Assembly (NCBI RefSeq): GCF_000718165.1 | Contig: NZ_JOEY01000011.1 | Location: forward strand, 124,001 to 188,000 | Reading direction: 5' to 3' | Origin: Streptomyces fulvoviolaceus | GTDB lineage: Bacteria; Actinomycetota; Actinomycetes; Streptomycetales; Streptomycetaceae | DNA length: 64,000 nt | In this document: piece after piece, positions 17,654-25,223 of the stretch | Layout: each line of letters opens with the position of its first letter | How positions within the stretch are numbered: position 1 is the stretch's first letter | Notes under the pieces: model-generated | What the model was told of the DNA's origin: nothing | The model's input: the letters and a program-made list of their open reading frames with translations, nothing else | Databases searched by the model: none | Position numbers and translations under genes: made by a program

Positions 17654-17955
17654 GGCAGAATGCCTCCCCGGGTGAGCACCATGGCGTACAGGAAGACGAC
17701 CACGGCGAGTGACAGCAAGAGGCCGAGCAGGTGTCCGACTTTGCGCAGGTTGTTCATGAGGTGGGGCTCCTGGACGGGACCCCTCGCCGGACGATGGGGA
17801 GGGGATCCAGCGGGTGTCGCCAGGGTTGTCGATCTCGAAGGCGAGGCCGTGGCGGAATGCCTCCTCTGGTGAGTGTCATCGAGTCTCGACAAGCCGATCA
17901 CGGCGATGTACAGCAAGAGGCCGAGCGGGCGAGCGACCTTGCGCAGGTTGTTCAT
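17650..17955 (-). CDS. Small two-helix membrane protein from a tandem duplication
   Basis: A 101-codon frame opens at 17955, overlapping the GT2 stop by one base (TGATG) with GAGGAG upstream. It ends as GTGA with the deacetylase start. It contains two related helices: MNNLRKVARPLGLLLYIAVI at the start and MNNLRKVGHLLGLLLSLAVV at residue 67, followed by VFLYAMVL. The second copy has its own ATG (17757) and AGGAG, so a 35-aa single-helix product is possible. The Pro/Ser-rich linker is GT2 C-terminal code read in another frame. Between a GT2 synthase and a NodB deacetylase, this is the position held by IcaD/PgaD accessory proteins. Homology is not shown; the role is inference. Confidence 0.55.
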   Translation of the reverse strand: MNNLRKVARPLGLLLYIAVIGLSRLDDTHQRRHSATASPSRSTTLATPAGSPPHRPARGPVQEPHLMNNLRKVGHLLGLLLSLAVVVFLYAMVLTRGGILP

Positions 17956-18106
17956 CAGGTGGCACTCCTCGACCAGACGCCTCGCCGGATGGTGGCGAGG
18001 GAGTAGGGCAGCAGCCAGGCCAGTAGCAAAGTGGAGAGCAGGCCCATCGCCGGCCGGTAGATCCAGCGGGCGTCGCCCGGGTTGTCGATCTTGAAGGCGA
18101 GGCCGT
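17654..18106. repeat. Imperfect ~200-base tandem duplication
   Basis: Bases ~17654-17854 repeat those at ~17851-18106. Anchors: GAATGCCTCC at 17658 and 17855; GCGCAGGTTGTTCAT ending at 17757 and 17955 (offset 198); ATCCAGCGGG at 17805 and 18061 (offset 256, showing that the first unit lost about 58 bases). Each unit spans the end of the GT2 gene and the start of the small membrane gene. The 198-base offset is a multiple of three, so the two copies of the small reading frame stay in phase. Confidence 0.85.
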
Positions 18107-19529
18107 AGGCGCAGCCCTTGAGGATGATTCCACACAGGTAGAGCAGGGTGAGGAAGGCCGCCCCTTGGGCCGGCGCCCAGATCATGTGCCGGAACGCCAT
18201 GAACGGGGCGGCGGTCACCCACAGGACGTGGCCGTAGTAGAGGGTCGCGGGCCCCAGGCCCATGCGCCACATGAAGGTGCCGGTGAAGCAGAGATTGCGG
18301 ACGAAGCTCTTCTTCCAGCGGATCTGCTGCTTCATGAGGGGCCGGAAGCGGGGCGGGGCGTTGGTCCACACCTTGGCCGAATACACATAGCCGACCCGCC
18401 ACTCGCGTTCCGGGTAGTCCCGCCGGGTGACGAACGGCGAGTCCGCGTACTTGCGCTTGAGCTCCTGCCCCTTCCACTTCTGGCCGAGGACGTAACCGGT
18501 GAGCTGGCGGTCGGTGGAGAAGCGGAAGGGCGCGCCCATGAAGCGGTCGTTGGCCCAGGCGGGCAGGTAGTTGAAGATGGCGTCGCGCCGGAACACCGCC
18601 AACGGGCCGGAGACGCAGGTGACGCGGCCGAAGGTGGACTCGGTCGCCTTCGCCACCCGGAACTGGCCCTCGAACCACACGTCCTGGGCTTTCGTCCAGA
18701 AGGAGAAGCCCGCGTTGAGCGCGCGGGCGTGGCCGCTCACCGCTCCCAGCTCGGGGTGGTCGACGAGCGCGCGTACACAGCGGCCGAGGGCGTCCGGGGC
18801 CAGGAAGCAGTCGGAGTCGGTCATGGCGATGATGTCGCCGTGGGCCACCTCGCAGGCGCGGACCAACGCGCCCTTCTTGCCGAGGTTCTTCTTCAGGTAG
18901 ATCACCGTGATGCCGAGCTCCGCCTCCAGCCTGCGCAGCACATCCTGGGTGCCGTCCTCGGACAGGTCGTCGACCACGACGACCTGCAGGTCCGGGTAGT
19001 CGCTGGTGGCCATGGAGCGTACGCAGCTCTCGATGTTCTCCACCTCGTCCTTGACCGCCAACAGGAAGCTCACCCTCGGCGTGGTGGGCAGTGCCGGAAA
19101 GCTCTCGAGATCCCTCGCCTTCGGCCGCTTGCGCATGGGGCGTTCCGACGGGTCGTCGTAGCGGGTGTAGGCGAGGTAGAACATGGTGATGGTGCCGAGC
19201 AGGACGGTGAAGCCGTAGCTCATCAACAGCGGGTCCTCGAGCAGCGCCGGCGCCCCCCGAGCCAGGATCAGCAGCAGCGGCAGCAGGCAGATCAGGGTCA
19301 ACACACGCCGCGCGTCGTAGCGGGTGTCCGGGTCCATCCGGTCCAGCCATCGGCGCACCGCACCGGGCCGCTGCGGCCGCGCCGAGCGAAGCGGTGGCAG
19401 CGGCGGCGGCGCCGGCTTCGGTCGGGTGAGGACGCTCTGACCGGGTCCGGACCCGTGCGACCCCAGCCGCTGCGGGGCCGACGCGGCACCGGCACCGGGA
19501 TCCTTGCGGCCCATGTACGCGGCGCTCAC
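17955..19529 (-). CDS. Processive glycosyltransferase family 2 (polysaccharide synthase)
   Basis: A 524-aa membrane enzyme. The GTG at 19529 overlaps the dehydrogenase stop (GTGA) and follows AAGGCGG. After a Pro-rich cytoplasmic leader come two helices (~74-91 and ~100-118), then a GT-A domain with VVVVDDLSEDGT (~184), MTDSDCFL (~236) and the processivity motif QQIRWKKS (~400). Three or four C-terminal helices complete it. The architecture matches cellulose/hyaluronan/poly-GlcNAc synthases, which polymerise and extrude a chain through the membrane. With the deacetylase downstream, an N-acetylhexosamine polymer is plausible; with the dehydrogenase upstream, a uronic acid copolymer is also possible. 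Confidence 0.87.
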   Translation of the reverse strand: MSAAYMGRKDPGAGAASAPQRLGSHGSGPGQSVLTRPKPAPPPLPPLRSARPQRPGAVRRWLDRMDPDTRYDARRVLTLICLLPLLLILARGAPALLEDPLLMSYGFTVLLGTITMFYLAYTRYDDPSERPMRKRPKARDLESFPALPTTPRVSFLLAVKDEVENIESCVRSMATSDYPDLQVVVVDDLSEDGTQDVLRRLEAELGITVIYLKKNLGKKGALVRACEVAHGDIIAMTDSDCFLAPDALGRCVRALVDHPELGAVSGHARALNAGFSFWTKAQDVWFEGQFRVAKATESTFGRVTCVSGPLAVFRRDAIFNYLPAWANDRFMGAPFRFSTDRQLTGYVLGQKWKGQELKRKYADSPFVTRRDYPEREWRVGYVYSAKVWTNAPPRFRPLMKQQIRWKKSFVRNLCFTGTFMWRMGLGPATLYYGHVLWVTAAPFMAFRHMIWAPAQGAAFLTLLYLCGIILKGCAYGLAFKIDNPGDARWIYRPAMGLLSTLLLAWLLPYSLATIRRGVWSRSAT

Positions 19530-20872
19530 AGGACCGCCTTGGCTTTGAGCGGGCCGAGCCGGTAGGTGGCGTCCAGCACGGCCGGCTGATCGGCGAGCCA
19601 TTCCAGTTCGGCGTCCGGCTGCACCGTGTGCACCACGACTAGATCCCACTGCTCCGCTTCCGGCTCGGCGACGCCGGCGAGCGTCTTGGGGCCGAGCTCG
19701 AGCGTGGGGATCAGCGGGTCCGTGAAGTGCACCTCGGCGCCTTCCTCGGCCAGTTCCGCGAGGATCTCCAGGGCAGGTGACTCGCGCAGATCCGCGACGC
19801 CCGGCTTGTAGGAGACGCCCACCATCAGGATCCGGGCGCCCGAGGTACTGGTGCTCCGGTCGGCGAGGATGTCACGCACTCGCCGCACGACCTGCCGGGG
19901 CCGGGCCGCGATCGCGGACATGGCCGTTTCGACGAGCGGAGAGGTGACGTGCAACGCTCGCAGCTGCCAGAGCAGATAGTGCGGATCGCAGGGAATGCAG
20001 TGGCCGCCCACGCCGGGCCCGGGATAGTGCGCCACGAAACCATAGGGCTTGGTCGCCGCCGCCTCGATGATCGGCCGTGGCTGCAGGCCCAGCGCCCGGC
20101 AGTCCTCGGCGAACTCGTTGGCCAGCGCAAGGTTGACGGCCCGGAACGTGTTCTCCCACAGCTTGGTCATCTCGGCCTCCTCGGCCGAGGAGACCAGGTG
20201 TACGGCGGGCGCGGTCCGTCGCAGAACGGCCGCGGCCAGGCCGGTGCTCAGCTCGCCCGTGCCACCGACCACGCGCGGAGTGCGGTCGTGGGAGATGTGC
20301 GGGTGGTCATTGACGAGTCCAGGGTCGATGCGCTCCGGTGAGAAGGCCACGAACACATCGCTGCCGACCCGGAGTCCGCGCTCGGTCAGCGGCTCCACCA
20401 GCAGATCTCGGGTAGCGCCCACGTAGGTGGTGGAGGTGAGCATCAGCAGCTGGCCGGGCACGGCGTGCTCGACCACCGAGGCGCAGGCCGCGGAGAGTGC
20501 GCGAAGGTCGGGCACGAGGTGGCGGTCGATCGGGGTCGGCACACAGATCACGACGGTGCGCGCCCGGGCTGCCGCGGCGGGGTCCGACGTGACGGTGAAG
20601 CGTGGGTCGTCCACGTACGTGGCAAGGCGCTGGTGGTCGGTGGGCGTCAGGTCCACCTCGCGGCGGCGGATGGCGTCCAGCCGGCTCTCGCTGACGTCGA
20701 CGCCGATGACCTTGTTGCCCGCCGCGAGCAGGGCCAGGGCCGTGGGCAGGCCGACGTATCCGAGGCCGACGACGGCGACGGCTGCCGCGGCATGGTCGAC
20801 GTGCGCGGACTCGTACTCGGGGGCGACATCAGGGATCCGCTGGGCGCTCCGCCGGACAGGAAGGAGGTACAT
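19526..20872 (-). CDS. UDP-sugar 6-dehydrogenase (nucleotide sugar dehydrogenase)
   Basis: A 448-aa enzyme of the UDP-glucose/GDP-mannose dehydrogenase family, which oxidises the C6 hydroxyl of a UDP-sugar to a carboxylate with two NAD+. Motifs: VAVVGLGYVGLPTA (~33, NAD), ICVPTPID, TKLWENTFRAVNLALANEF (catalytic Lys and Asn), and the nucleophile Cys in VGGHCIPCDPHYLL (~292). The GGHCIP form also occurs in UDP-HexNAc dehydrogenases (WbpA/WecC type), so UDP-GlcNAc or UDP-ManNAc are possible substrates besides UDP-Glc. The ATG at 20872 has GGAGC upstream. It is the first gene of a five-gene coupled operon, with element site C 89 bases upstream. Confidence 0.88.
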   Translation of the reverse strand: MYLLPVRRSAQRIPDVAPEYESAHVDHAAAAVAVVGLGYVGLPTALALLAAGNKVIGVDVSESRLDAIRRREVDLTPTDHQRLATYVDDPRFTVTSDPAAAARARTVVICVPTPIDRHLVPDLRALSAACASVVEHAVPGQLLMLTSTTYVGATRDLLVEPLTERGLRVGSDVFVAFSPERIDPGLVNDHPHISHDRTPRVVGGTGELSTGLAAAVLRRTAPAVHLVSSAEEAEMTKLWENTFRAVNLALANEFAEDCRALGLQPRPIIEAAATKPYGFVAHYPGPGVGGHCIPCDPHYLLWQLRALHVTSPLVETAMSAIAARPRQVVRRVRDILADRSTSTSGARILMVGVSYKPGVADLRESPALEILAELAEEGAEVHFTDPLIPTLELGPKTLAGVAEPEAEQWDLVVVHTVQPDAELEWLADQPAVLDATYRLGPLKAKAVL

Positions 20873-20957
20873 CGGTGCTCCGTGGACGGAAGGGTGGGAG
20901 GTGCGGGAAGTGCGGTTCCGGTGCGTCCCGGAGAGCGACCGGACGTATCCGGATGCT

Positions 20958-20983
20958 GTATGTTTACGACGTATATGTACATA
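20958..20983 (-). promoter_or_regulatory. Polysaccharide-locus element, site C
   Basis: Core at 20962-20976; the minus strand reads ATATACG-T-CGTAAAC, 89 bases upstream of the dehydrogenase start and facing it. The plus-strand 21-base stretch 20958-20978 is identical to site E at 24138-24158. Sites C and D stand back to back in the 367-base gap between the dehydrogenase and GH15 genes, each facing its own gene. No gene is seen in that gap. Confidence 0.75.
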
Positions 20984-21081
20984 TTCCCCCCTGTTATGTA
21001 GATCGTCAAGAGGCGGGCACCGTGCGATGGGTGATCCGCTCCGGGGGGATCGGGGTTGACTCGGGGTTCTCGTGAGGCCAG

Positions 21082-21109
21082 TATGTACGTATACGCCGTA
21101 AATATACGG
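21082..21109 (+). promoter_or_regulatory. Polysaccharide-locus element, site D
   Basis: Core at 21089-21103 reads GTATACG-C-CGTAAAT on the plus strand, 136 bases upstream of the GH15 start and facing it. The left flank TATGTAC also matches site C read in the same sense. It lies 112 bases from site C, in opposite orientation. Confidence 0.7.
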
Positions 21110-21239
21110 CTTTTCCACAGTGGTGATCAATGATGCGGAACGGGAAGCCCCCGCAGAATGAGCCGACGGCGGAGCTGCCGCCGCCGTCGGTGCCACCCCG
21201 CGCACGACCACCGTCTCGACTGTGAAGTGACTGGCGATC

Positions 21240-23093
21240 ATGAGTACTCCCATCGAGGACTACGCCCTCATCAGCGATCTGGAGACCGCGGCCATGGTCG
21301 GCAGGGACGGTTCCGTCGACTGGCTGTGTCTGCCCCGCTTCGACTCGCCGGCCTGTCTGGCCGCGCTGCTCGGCACGGAGGACAACGGCTTCTGGCGGGT
21401 CGCCCCCGTCGCCCGCGGGCCGTGCCCACAGCGGGCCTACCGGCCGGACACGTTGGTCCTGGATACGCGGTGGGAGACCGCGACGGGGGCCGTGCGGGTC
21501 ACGGACTTCATGCCGCCCCGCGCCCAACTGCCCTGCATCGTCCGGGTGGTCGAGGGCCTCTCCGGCACGGTGTCCATACGCAGCGAGCTGCGGCTGCGCT
21601 TCCACCAGGGCCGGGTCGTGCCCTGGATCCGGGCCGTCGACCATGGCGCGGTGGCGGTCGCCGGCCCGGATGCCGTCTGGCTGGACGCCGACGGCCCCGT
21701 ACGGGCGGTCGACGGCGCGGACTCCATGGTGTACGACTTCACCGTCCCGGCCGGACGACGGCTGGCGCTGACGCTGGTGTGGTCGCCGTCGCATCTGCCC
21801 GAGACGCCCGCGCCGCTGTGCGTCCCGGCCGAGACCTTGCTGAAGGAGACCGGCGACTTCTGGCGGCGCTGGGCCGTCCAGTGCCGTTATGCGGGACCGT
21901 GGCGGGACGCCGTGATGCGCTCCCTGATCACGCTCAAGGCGCTCACCTACGCACCCACGGGCGGCATCGTCGCCGCCCCGACGACATCCCTGCCCGGACG
22001 CATCGGCGGCGAGCGCAACTGGGACCACCGCTACTGCTGGCTGCGCGATTCCACCCTGACCCTGTCCTGTCTGCTGCACAGCGGCTACCGCGACGAGGCG
22101 GCGGCCTGGCTGGGCTGGCTGGTGCGGGCGATCGCGGGCGACCCCGCCGACCTGCAGACCGTGTACGGCGTGGGCGGGCAGCGCCTGTTGCCGGAGACCG
22201 AGGCGCCGTGGCTGCCCGGCTACGAGGGCTCCCGGCCCGTCCGGTTCGGCAACTCAGCGACGAACCAGTTTCAGTTGGACGTCTACGGCGAGGTCCTCGA
22301 CGCCCTCTGGCTGTCGCTGCGGGCCGGGATCCCCATGCCCCCGCATGTGTGGAGCCTGGTGGAGGCCATGATGGGCAATCTGCTCCGACGCTGGCGGGAA
22401 CCCGACCAGGGGCTGTGGCAGGTTCGCGGTCCCGGTCAGCAGTTCGTCCACTCCAAGGTCATGGCCTGGGTCGCCGCCGACCGCGCCCTGCGGATGGGGC
22501 AGTTGCTCGGCAGGAACGGCTCCTCGGCCGAGTGGCGGGCCATGCGGGACGAGGTGCACCGGGAGGTGTGCCGGGAGGGCTGGGACCCGCGGCAGGGGTC
22601 CTTCGTCCAGTCCTACGGCTCCTCGGCTCTGGACGCCTCCGCGCTGCTGATGCCGCGGCTCGGATTCCTCCCGGCCGGGGATGAGCGCGTGCGCGGGACC
22701 GTGCGGGCGCTGCGAGGCCTGCGGCACGGCGGATTCGTACGGCGGTACGCGCAGGGCGGGCCCGGTGTGCAGGACGTGGACGGCATGCCGGGCGGCGAGA
22801 GCACGTTCGTGGCGTGCTCTCTGTGGTACGCCGATGCGCTCGCCGTGACCGGCCACGTGGAGCAGGCCCGGGAGGCGTTCGAGAGAGTGCTCGCGATCCG
22901 CAACGACGTCGGTCTGCTCTCCGAGCAGTGGGATCCGGACACGAACCGCCAACTGGGCAACGCGCCACAGGCGTTCAGCCACATCGCCCTGGTGGAGACG
23001 GCGTTCGCCCTGTCGGAGCTGCCCGCGGGGCACCCAGTCGATTCGCCCGCCGGTCACTCCTTCGCATTCGGCCGTCGGGCAGAGCCCGTGTAG
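21240..23093 (+). CDS. Glycoside hydrolase family 15 protein (glucoamylase/trehalase type)
   Basis: A 617-aa protein without signal peptide. It opens with the GH15 N-terminal signature IEDYALISDLETAAMVGRDG (residues ~5-24), then a beta-sandwich region. The (alpha/alpha)6 barrel follows from ~240 with NWDHRYCWLRDSTLTL, the general-acid Glu in REPDQGLWQVRG (~386) and the general-base Glu in LLSEQWDP (~560), near GNAPQAFSHIAL. GH15 enzymes of this intracellular type hydrolyse alpha-linked glucose, often trehalose. It carries a copy of the polysaccharide-locus element, so it may trim a glycan or recycle glucose for nucleotide sugars. Its 3' end overlaps convergent galE by 40 bases. Confidence 0.88.
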   Translation: MSTPIEDYALISDLETAAMVGRDGSVDWLCLPRFDSPACLAALLGTEDNGFWRVAPVARGPCPQRAYRPDTLVLDTRWETATGAVRVTDFMPPRAQLPCIVRVVEGLSGTVSIRSELRLRFHQGRVVPWIRAVDHGAVAVAGPDAVWLDADGPVRAVDGADSMVYDFTVPAGRRLALTLVWSPSHLPETPAPLCVPAETLLKETGDFWRRWAVQCRYAGPWRDAVMRSLITLKALTYAPTGGIVAAPTTSLPGRIGGERNWDHRYCWLRDSTLTLSCLLHSGYRDEAAAWLGWLVRAIAGDPADLQTVYGVGGQRLLPETEAPWLPGYEGSRPVRFGNSATNQFQLDVYGEVLDALWLSLRAGIPMPPHVWSLVEAMMGNLLRRWREPDQGLWQVRGPGQQFVHSKVMAWVAADRALRMGQLLGRNGSSAEWRAMRDEVHREVCREGWDPRQGSFVQSYGSSALDASALLMPRLGFLPAGDERVRGTVRALRGLRHGGFVRRYAQGGPGVQDVDGMPGGESTFVACSLWYADALAVTGHVEQAREAFERVLAIRNDVGLLSEQWDPDTNRQLGNAPQAFSHIALVETAFALSELPAGHPVDSPAGHSFAFGRRAEPV

Positions 23094-24109
23094 CCGTTCG
23101 GGTTGAGCTGCTGGAAGCGCCAGGCGTCCCGGCAGATGTCGGCGAGGTCGAGGGTGGGCCGCCAGCCCCAGTCGTGCGCCACGGCACTCGCGTCGGCGAC
23201 CAGTGTGGCCACGTCGCCCGGGCGGCGAGGTGCGAACTCGTACGGTACGGGTCTGTCGGACACCTCGGAGAACGCGGTGACGACGTCCAGGACCGAACTG
23301 CCCCGGCCGGCGCCCAGGTTGTACACGTGCATGCCCGGGCCGTCGGCGAGATGGTCGAGGGCGACACGATGGGCGTCGACGGTGTCCATGACGTGGAGGT
23401 AGTCGCGGATCGCGGTCCCGTCCGGTGTCGGATAGTCGTTCCCGAACACGTGCAGCCGCTCCCGCCGGCCGTCGGCAACCTGGGCCACGTACGGCATCAG
23501 GTTCTCGGGCGGGTCGGGGGGATCCTCGCCGAGCAGCCCGCTGGGGTGGGCCCCGGCCGGGTTGAAGTACCGCAGGCTCAGCACCGTGTACTCGGGGCAC
23601 CGGTGGCAGACGTCGGCGAGGATCTGCTCGCAGAGCCACTTGGAGGCCGCGTAGGGGTTGGTGGGCCGGGGCGGGGTGGTCTCGTCCAGGCGCTCGTGCC
23701 CGGCGTCGCCGTAGACCGCACAGGAGGACGAGAACACGAGCTGGTGCACCCCGTGCTCGTCCATGGCCCTGAGCAGGGCGGTCGTGCCTCCGACGTTGGC
23801 GTCGTAGTACTCGACCGGCATGCGGGTCGAGGTGCCGACGGCCTTGTACGCGGCGAAGTGCACGACGGCGTCCACGGCGTGCCGGTCGAACACGGCCGAC
23901 AGGGCGCGCCGGTCGCGGATGTCCAGTTCGTAGACGGCGCCGACGAACCGGCCGGCGATCCGTTCCACCCGGGTCAGGACCTGCGGGGTGCTGTTGGAGT
24001 AATCGTCGACCACGATCACCTCGTAGCCGTGGTCGAGCAGTTCGACGCAGGCGTGACTGCCGATGAAACCGGCTCCACCGGTCACGAGGACGGTTGACGG
24101 TGGGCTCAT
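23054..24109 (-). CDS. galE: UDP-glucose 4-epimerase
   Basis: A 351-aa extended SDR enzyme interconverting UDP-glucose and UDP-galactose (possibly also the GlcNAc/GalNAc pair). Landmarks are LVTGGAGFIGSHACVELLDH (residues ~8-27, NAD), HFAAYKAVGTS, the catalytic Ser in FSSSCAVYGD, the Tyr-x3-Lys in NPYAASKWLCEQ (~149), LRYFNPAGAHPSG, and DGTAIRDYLHVMD. Its length is normal. It supplies UDP-hexoses to the neighbouring glycosyltransferases. Element site E lies 32 bases upstream of its start. The last 40 bases overlap the GH15 gene on the other strand, so the two transcripts are complementary at their 3' ends. Confidence 0.93.
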   Translation of the reverse strand: MSPPSTVLVTGGAGFIGSHACVELLDHGYEVIVVDDYSNSTPQVLTRVERIAGRFVGAVYELDIRDRRALSAVFDRHAVDAVVHFAAYKAVGTSTRMPVEYYDANVGGTTALLRAMDEHGVHQLVFSSSCAVYGDAGHERLDETTPPRPTNPYAASKWLCEQILADVCHRCPEYTVLSLRYFNPAGAHPSGLLGEDPPDPPENLMPYVAQVADGRRERLHVFGNDYPTPDGTAIRDYLHVMDTVDAHRVALDHLADGPGMHVYNLGAGRGSSVLDVVTAFSEVSDRPVPYEFAPRRPGDVATLVADASAVAHDWGWRPTLDLADICRDAWRFQQLNPNGYTGSARRPNAKE

Positions 24110-24137
24110 GGGCCCGGTTCCTTCGCTTCACAACGTC

Positions 24138-24158
24138 GTATGTTTACGACGTATATGT
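24138..24158 (-). promoter_or_regulatory. Polysaccharide-locus element, site E
   Basis: Core at 24142-24156; the minus strand reads ATATACG-T-CGTAAAC, facing galE whose ATG is 32 bases away. The stretch is identical over 21 bases to site C. Because it is so close to the start codon, it must overlap or adjoin the galE promoter. The 207-base gap to the next gene holds nothing else recognisable. Confidence 0.75.
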
Positions 24159-24316
24159 CCAACCTTCCCCTCATCGCCCGCGAGCGTCAAGCGCTGCCGG
24201 CCCGACGCGCCGCGAACCCATATCCTGCGCACGCGATGGAAGGGGGCGGGTGCGTGCCGGGTGCGTCACTGCGGCAGTATCGAACCGTTCGCACACCGTC
24301 ACCCCGGGAGTCCTCC

Positions 24317-24646
24317 ATGCCCCGCTCCGAAGCCCGAGTCCCCACCGACCGCCCCCACCGCTACGCCAAGCAGCTCGCCTCCCACCTGGGCCGGCGCAGC
24401 GAGACCAGCTGGGACGAGGAGAGCGGCGAGGGCAGCGTCGTCTTCCAGAACGGCGGCACCGGCACCCTCACCGCCGCCGAGGGTGCGCTGCTGCTCGTGC
24501 TGGAGACGGACGCCGAACACCTCGACCTCCTGGAGGGCGTCCTCGGAAGCCACCTGGTCCGCTTCGGCACCAAGGACGAGCTGGTCGTCGAGTGGAAGCG
24601 CGACACCGGCGAGCCCGGCACGACCCAGCGGGGCGACTCCGACTGA
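24317..24646 (+). CDS. DUF2218 domain protein
   Basis: A 109-aa cytoplasmic protein. It matches the DUF2218 family in size and pattern: the opening TDRPHRYAKQLASHLGRR, a central FQNGGTGTLTAAEGALLLVL, then HLDLLEGVLGSHLVRFG. Family function is unknown; members are small single-domain proteins sometimes near metal or siderophore genes, but nothing local supports that here. The ATG at 24317 follows GGGAG with a 6-base spacer. The C-terminal ~15 residues are polar and probably disordered. It converges on the NUDIX-like gene, which ends 7 bases away. Confidence 0.8.
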   Translation: MPRSEARVPTDRPHRYAKQLASHLGRRSETSWDEESGEGSVVFQNGGTGTLTAAEGALLLVLETDAEHLDLLEGVLGSHLVRFGTKDELVVEWKRDTGEPGTTQRGDSD

Positions 24647-24653
24647 CCGCGGG

Positions 24654-25190
24654 TCAGCTCACCGAGCCCACATGCGCCAGCGCCTGCCGCAGCAGCACCC
24701 CGTGTCCGCCCGGCATCTCGCTCTGCACCGCGGGAGACAGGGCGTCCTGCGGGCTGAACCAGACCAGGTCGAGGGCGTCCTGGCGGGGGCGGCAGTCGCC
24801 GGCGACCGGGACGACGTAGGCCAGGGACACGGCGTGCTGGCGGGGGTCGTGGTACGGCGTGACCCCCTGCGTGGGGAAGTACTCCGCGACGGTGAAGGGC
24901 TGCAGCGCGGACGGGATCCGGGGCAGCGCCACGGGGCCGAGGTCCTTCTCCAGGTGGCGCAGGAGGGCGTCGCGGATCCGCTCGTGGTGCAGGACGCGGC
25001 CGGAGACCAGGGTCCGGCTGACCGTCCCGTCGGGCCCTATGCGCAGCAGCAGGCCGACGCTGGTGACTTCGCCGCTGTCGTCGACGCGCACGGGCACGGC
25101 CTCGACGTACAGGATCGGCATGCGGGCGCGCGCCTGCTCGAGGTCGTCGGCGCTCAGCCAGCCGGGCGTGGTTTCGGTCATGTCAGACAT
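24654..25190 (-). CDS. NUDIX-like hydrolase family protein (DUF4916)
   Basis: A 178-aa protein resembling NUDIX-fold proteins of the DUF4916 type. A beta-rich core is visible (ILYVEAVPVRVDDSG; SVGLLLRIGPDG). The segment at the NUDIX-box position (SGRVLHHERIRDALLRHLEK, ~residue 65) lacks the full REUXEE acidic set, so phosphohydrolase activity is doubtful. A later AVSLAYVVPVAGD and LDLVWFSPQDAL are typical of the family. It is a single gene with its own start at 25190 and shows no clear partnership with its neighbours. Confidence 0.72.
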   Translation of the reverse strand: MSDMTETTPGWLSADDLEQARARMPILYVEAVPVRVDDSGEVTSVGLLLRIGPDGTVSRTLVSGRVLHHERIRDALLRHLEKDLGPVALPRIPSALQPFTVAEYFPTQGVTPYHDPRQHAVSLAYVVPVAGDCRPRQDALDLVWFSPQDALSPAVQSEMPGGHGVLLRQALAHVGSVS

Positions 25191-25223
25191 TGCTTGATCA
25201 TACTTTCCGGGGACGGCGGGCGC

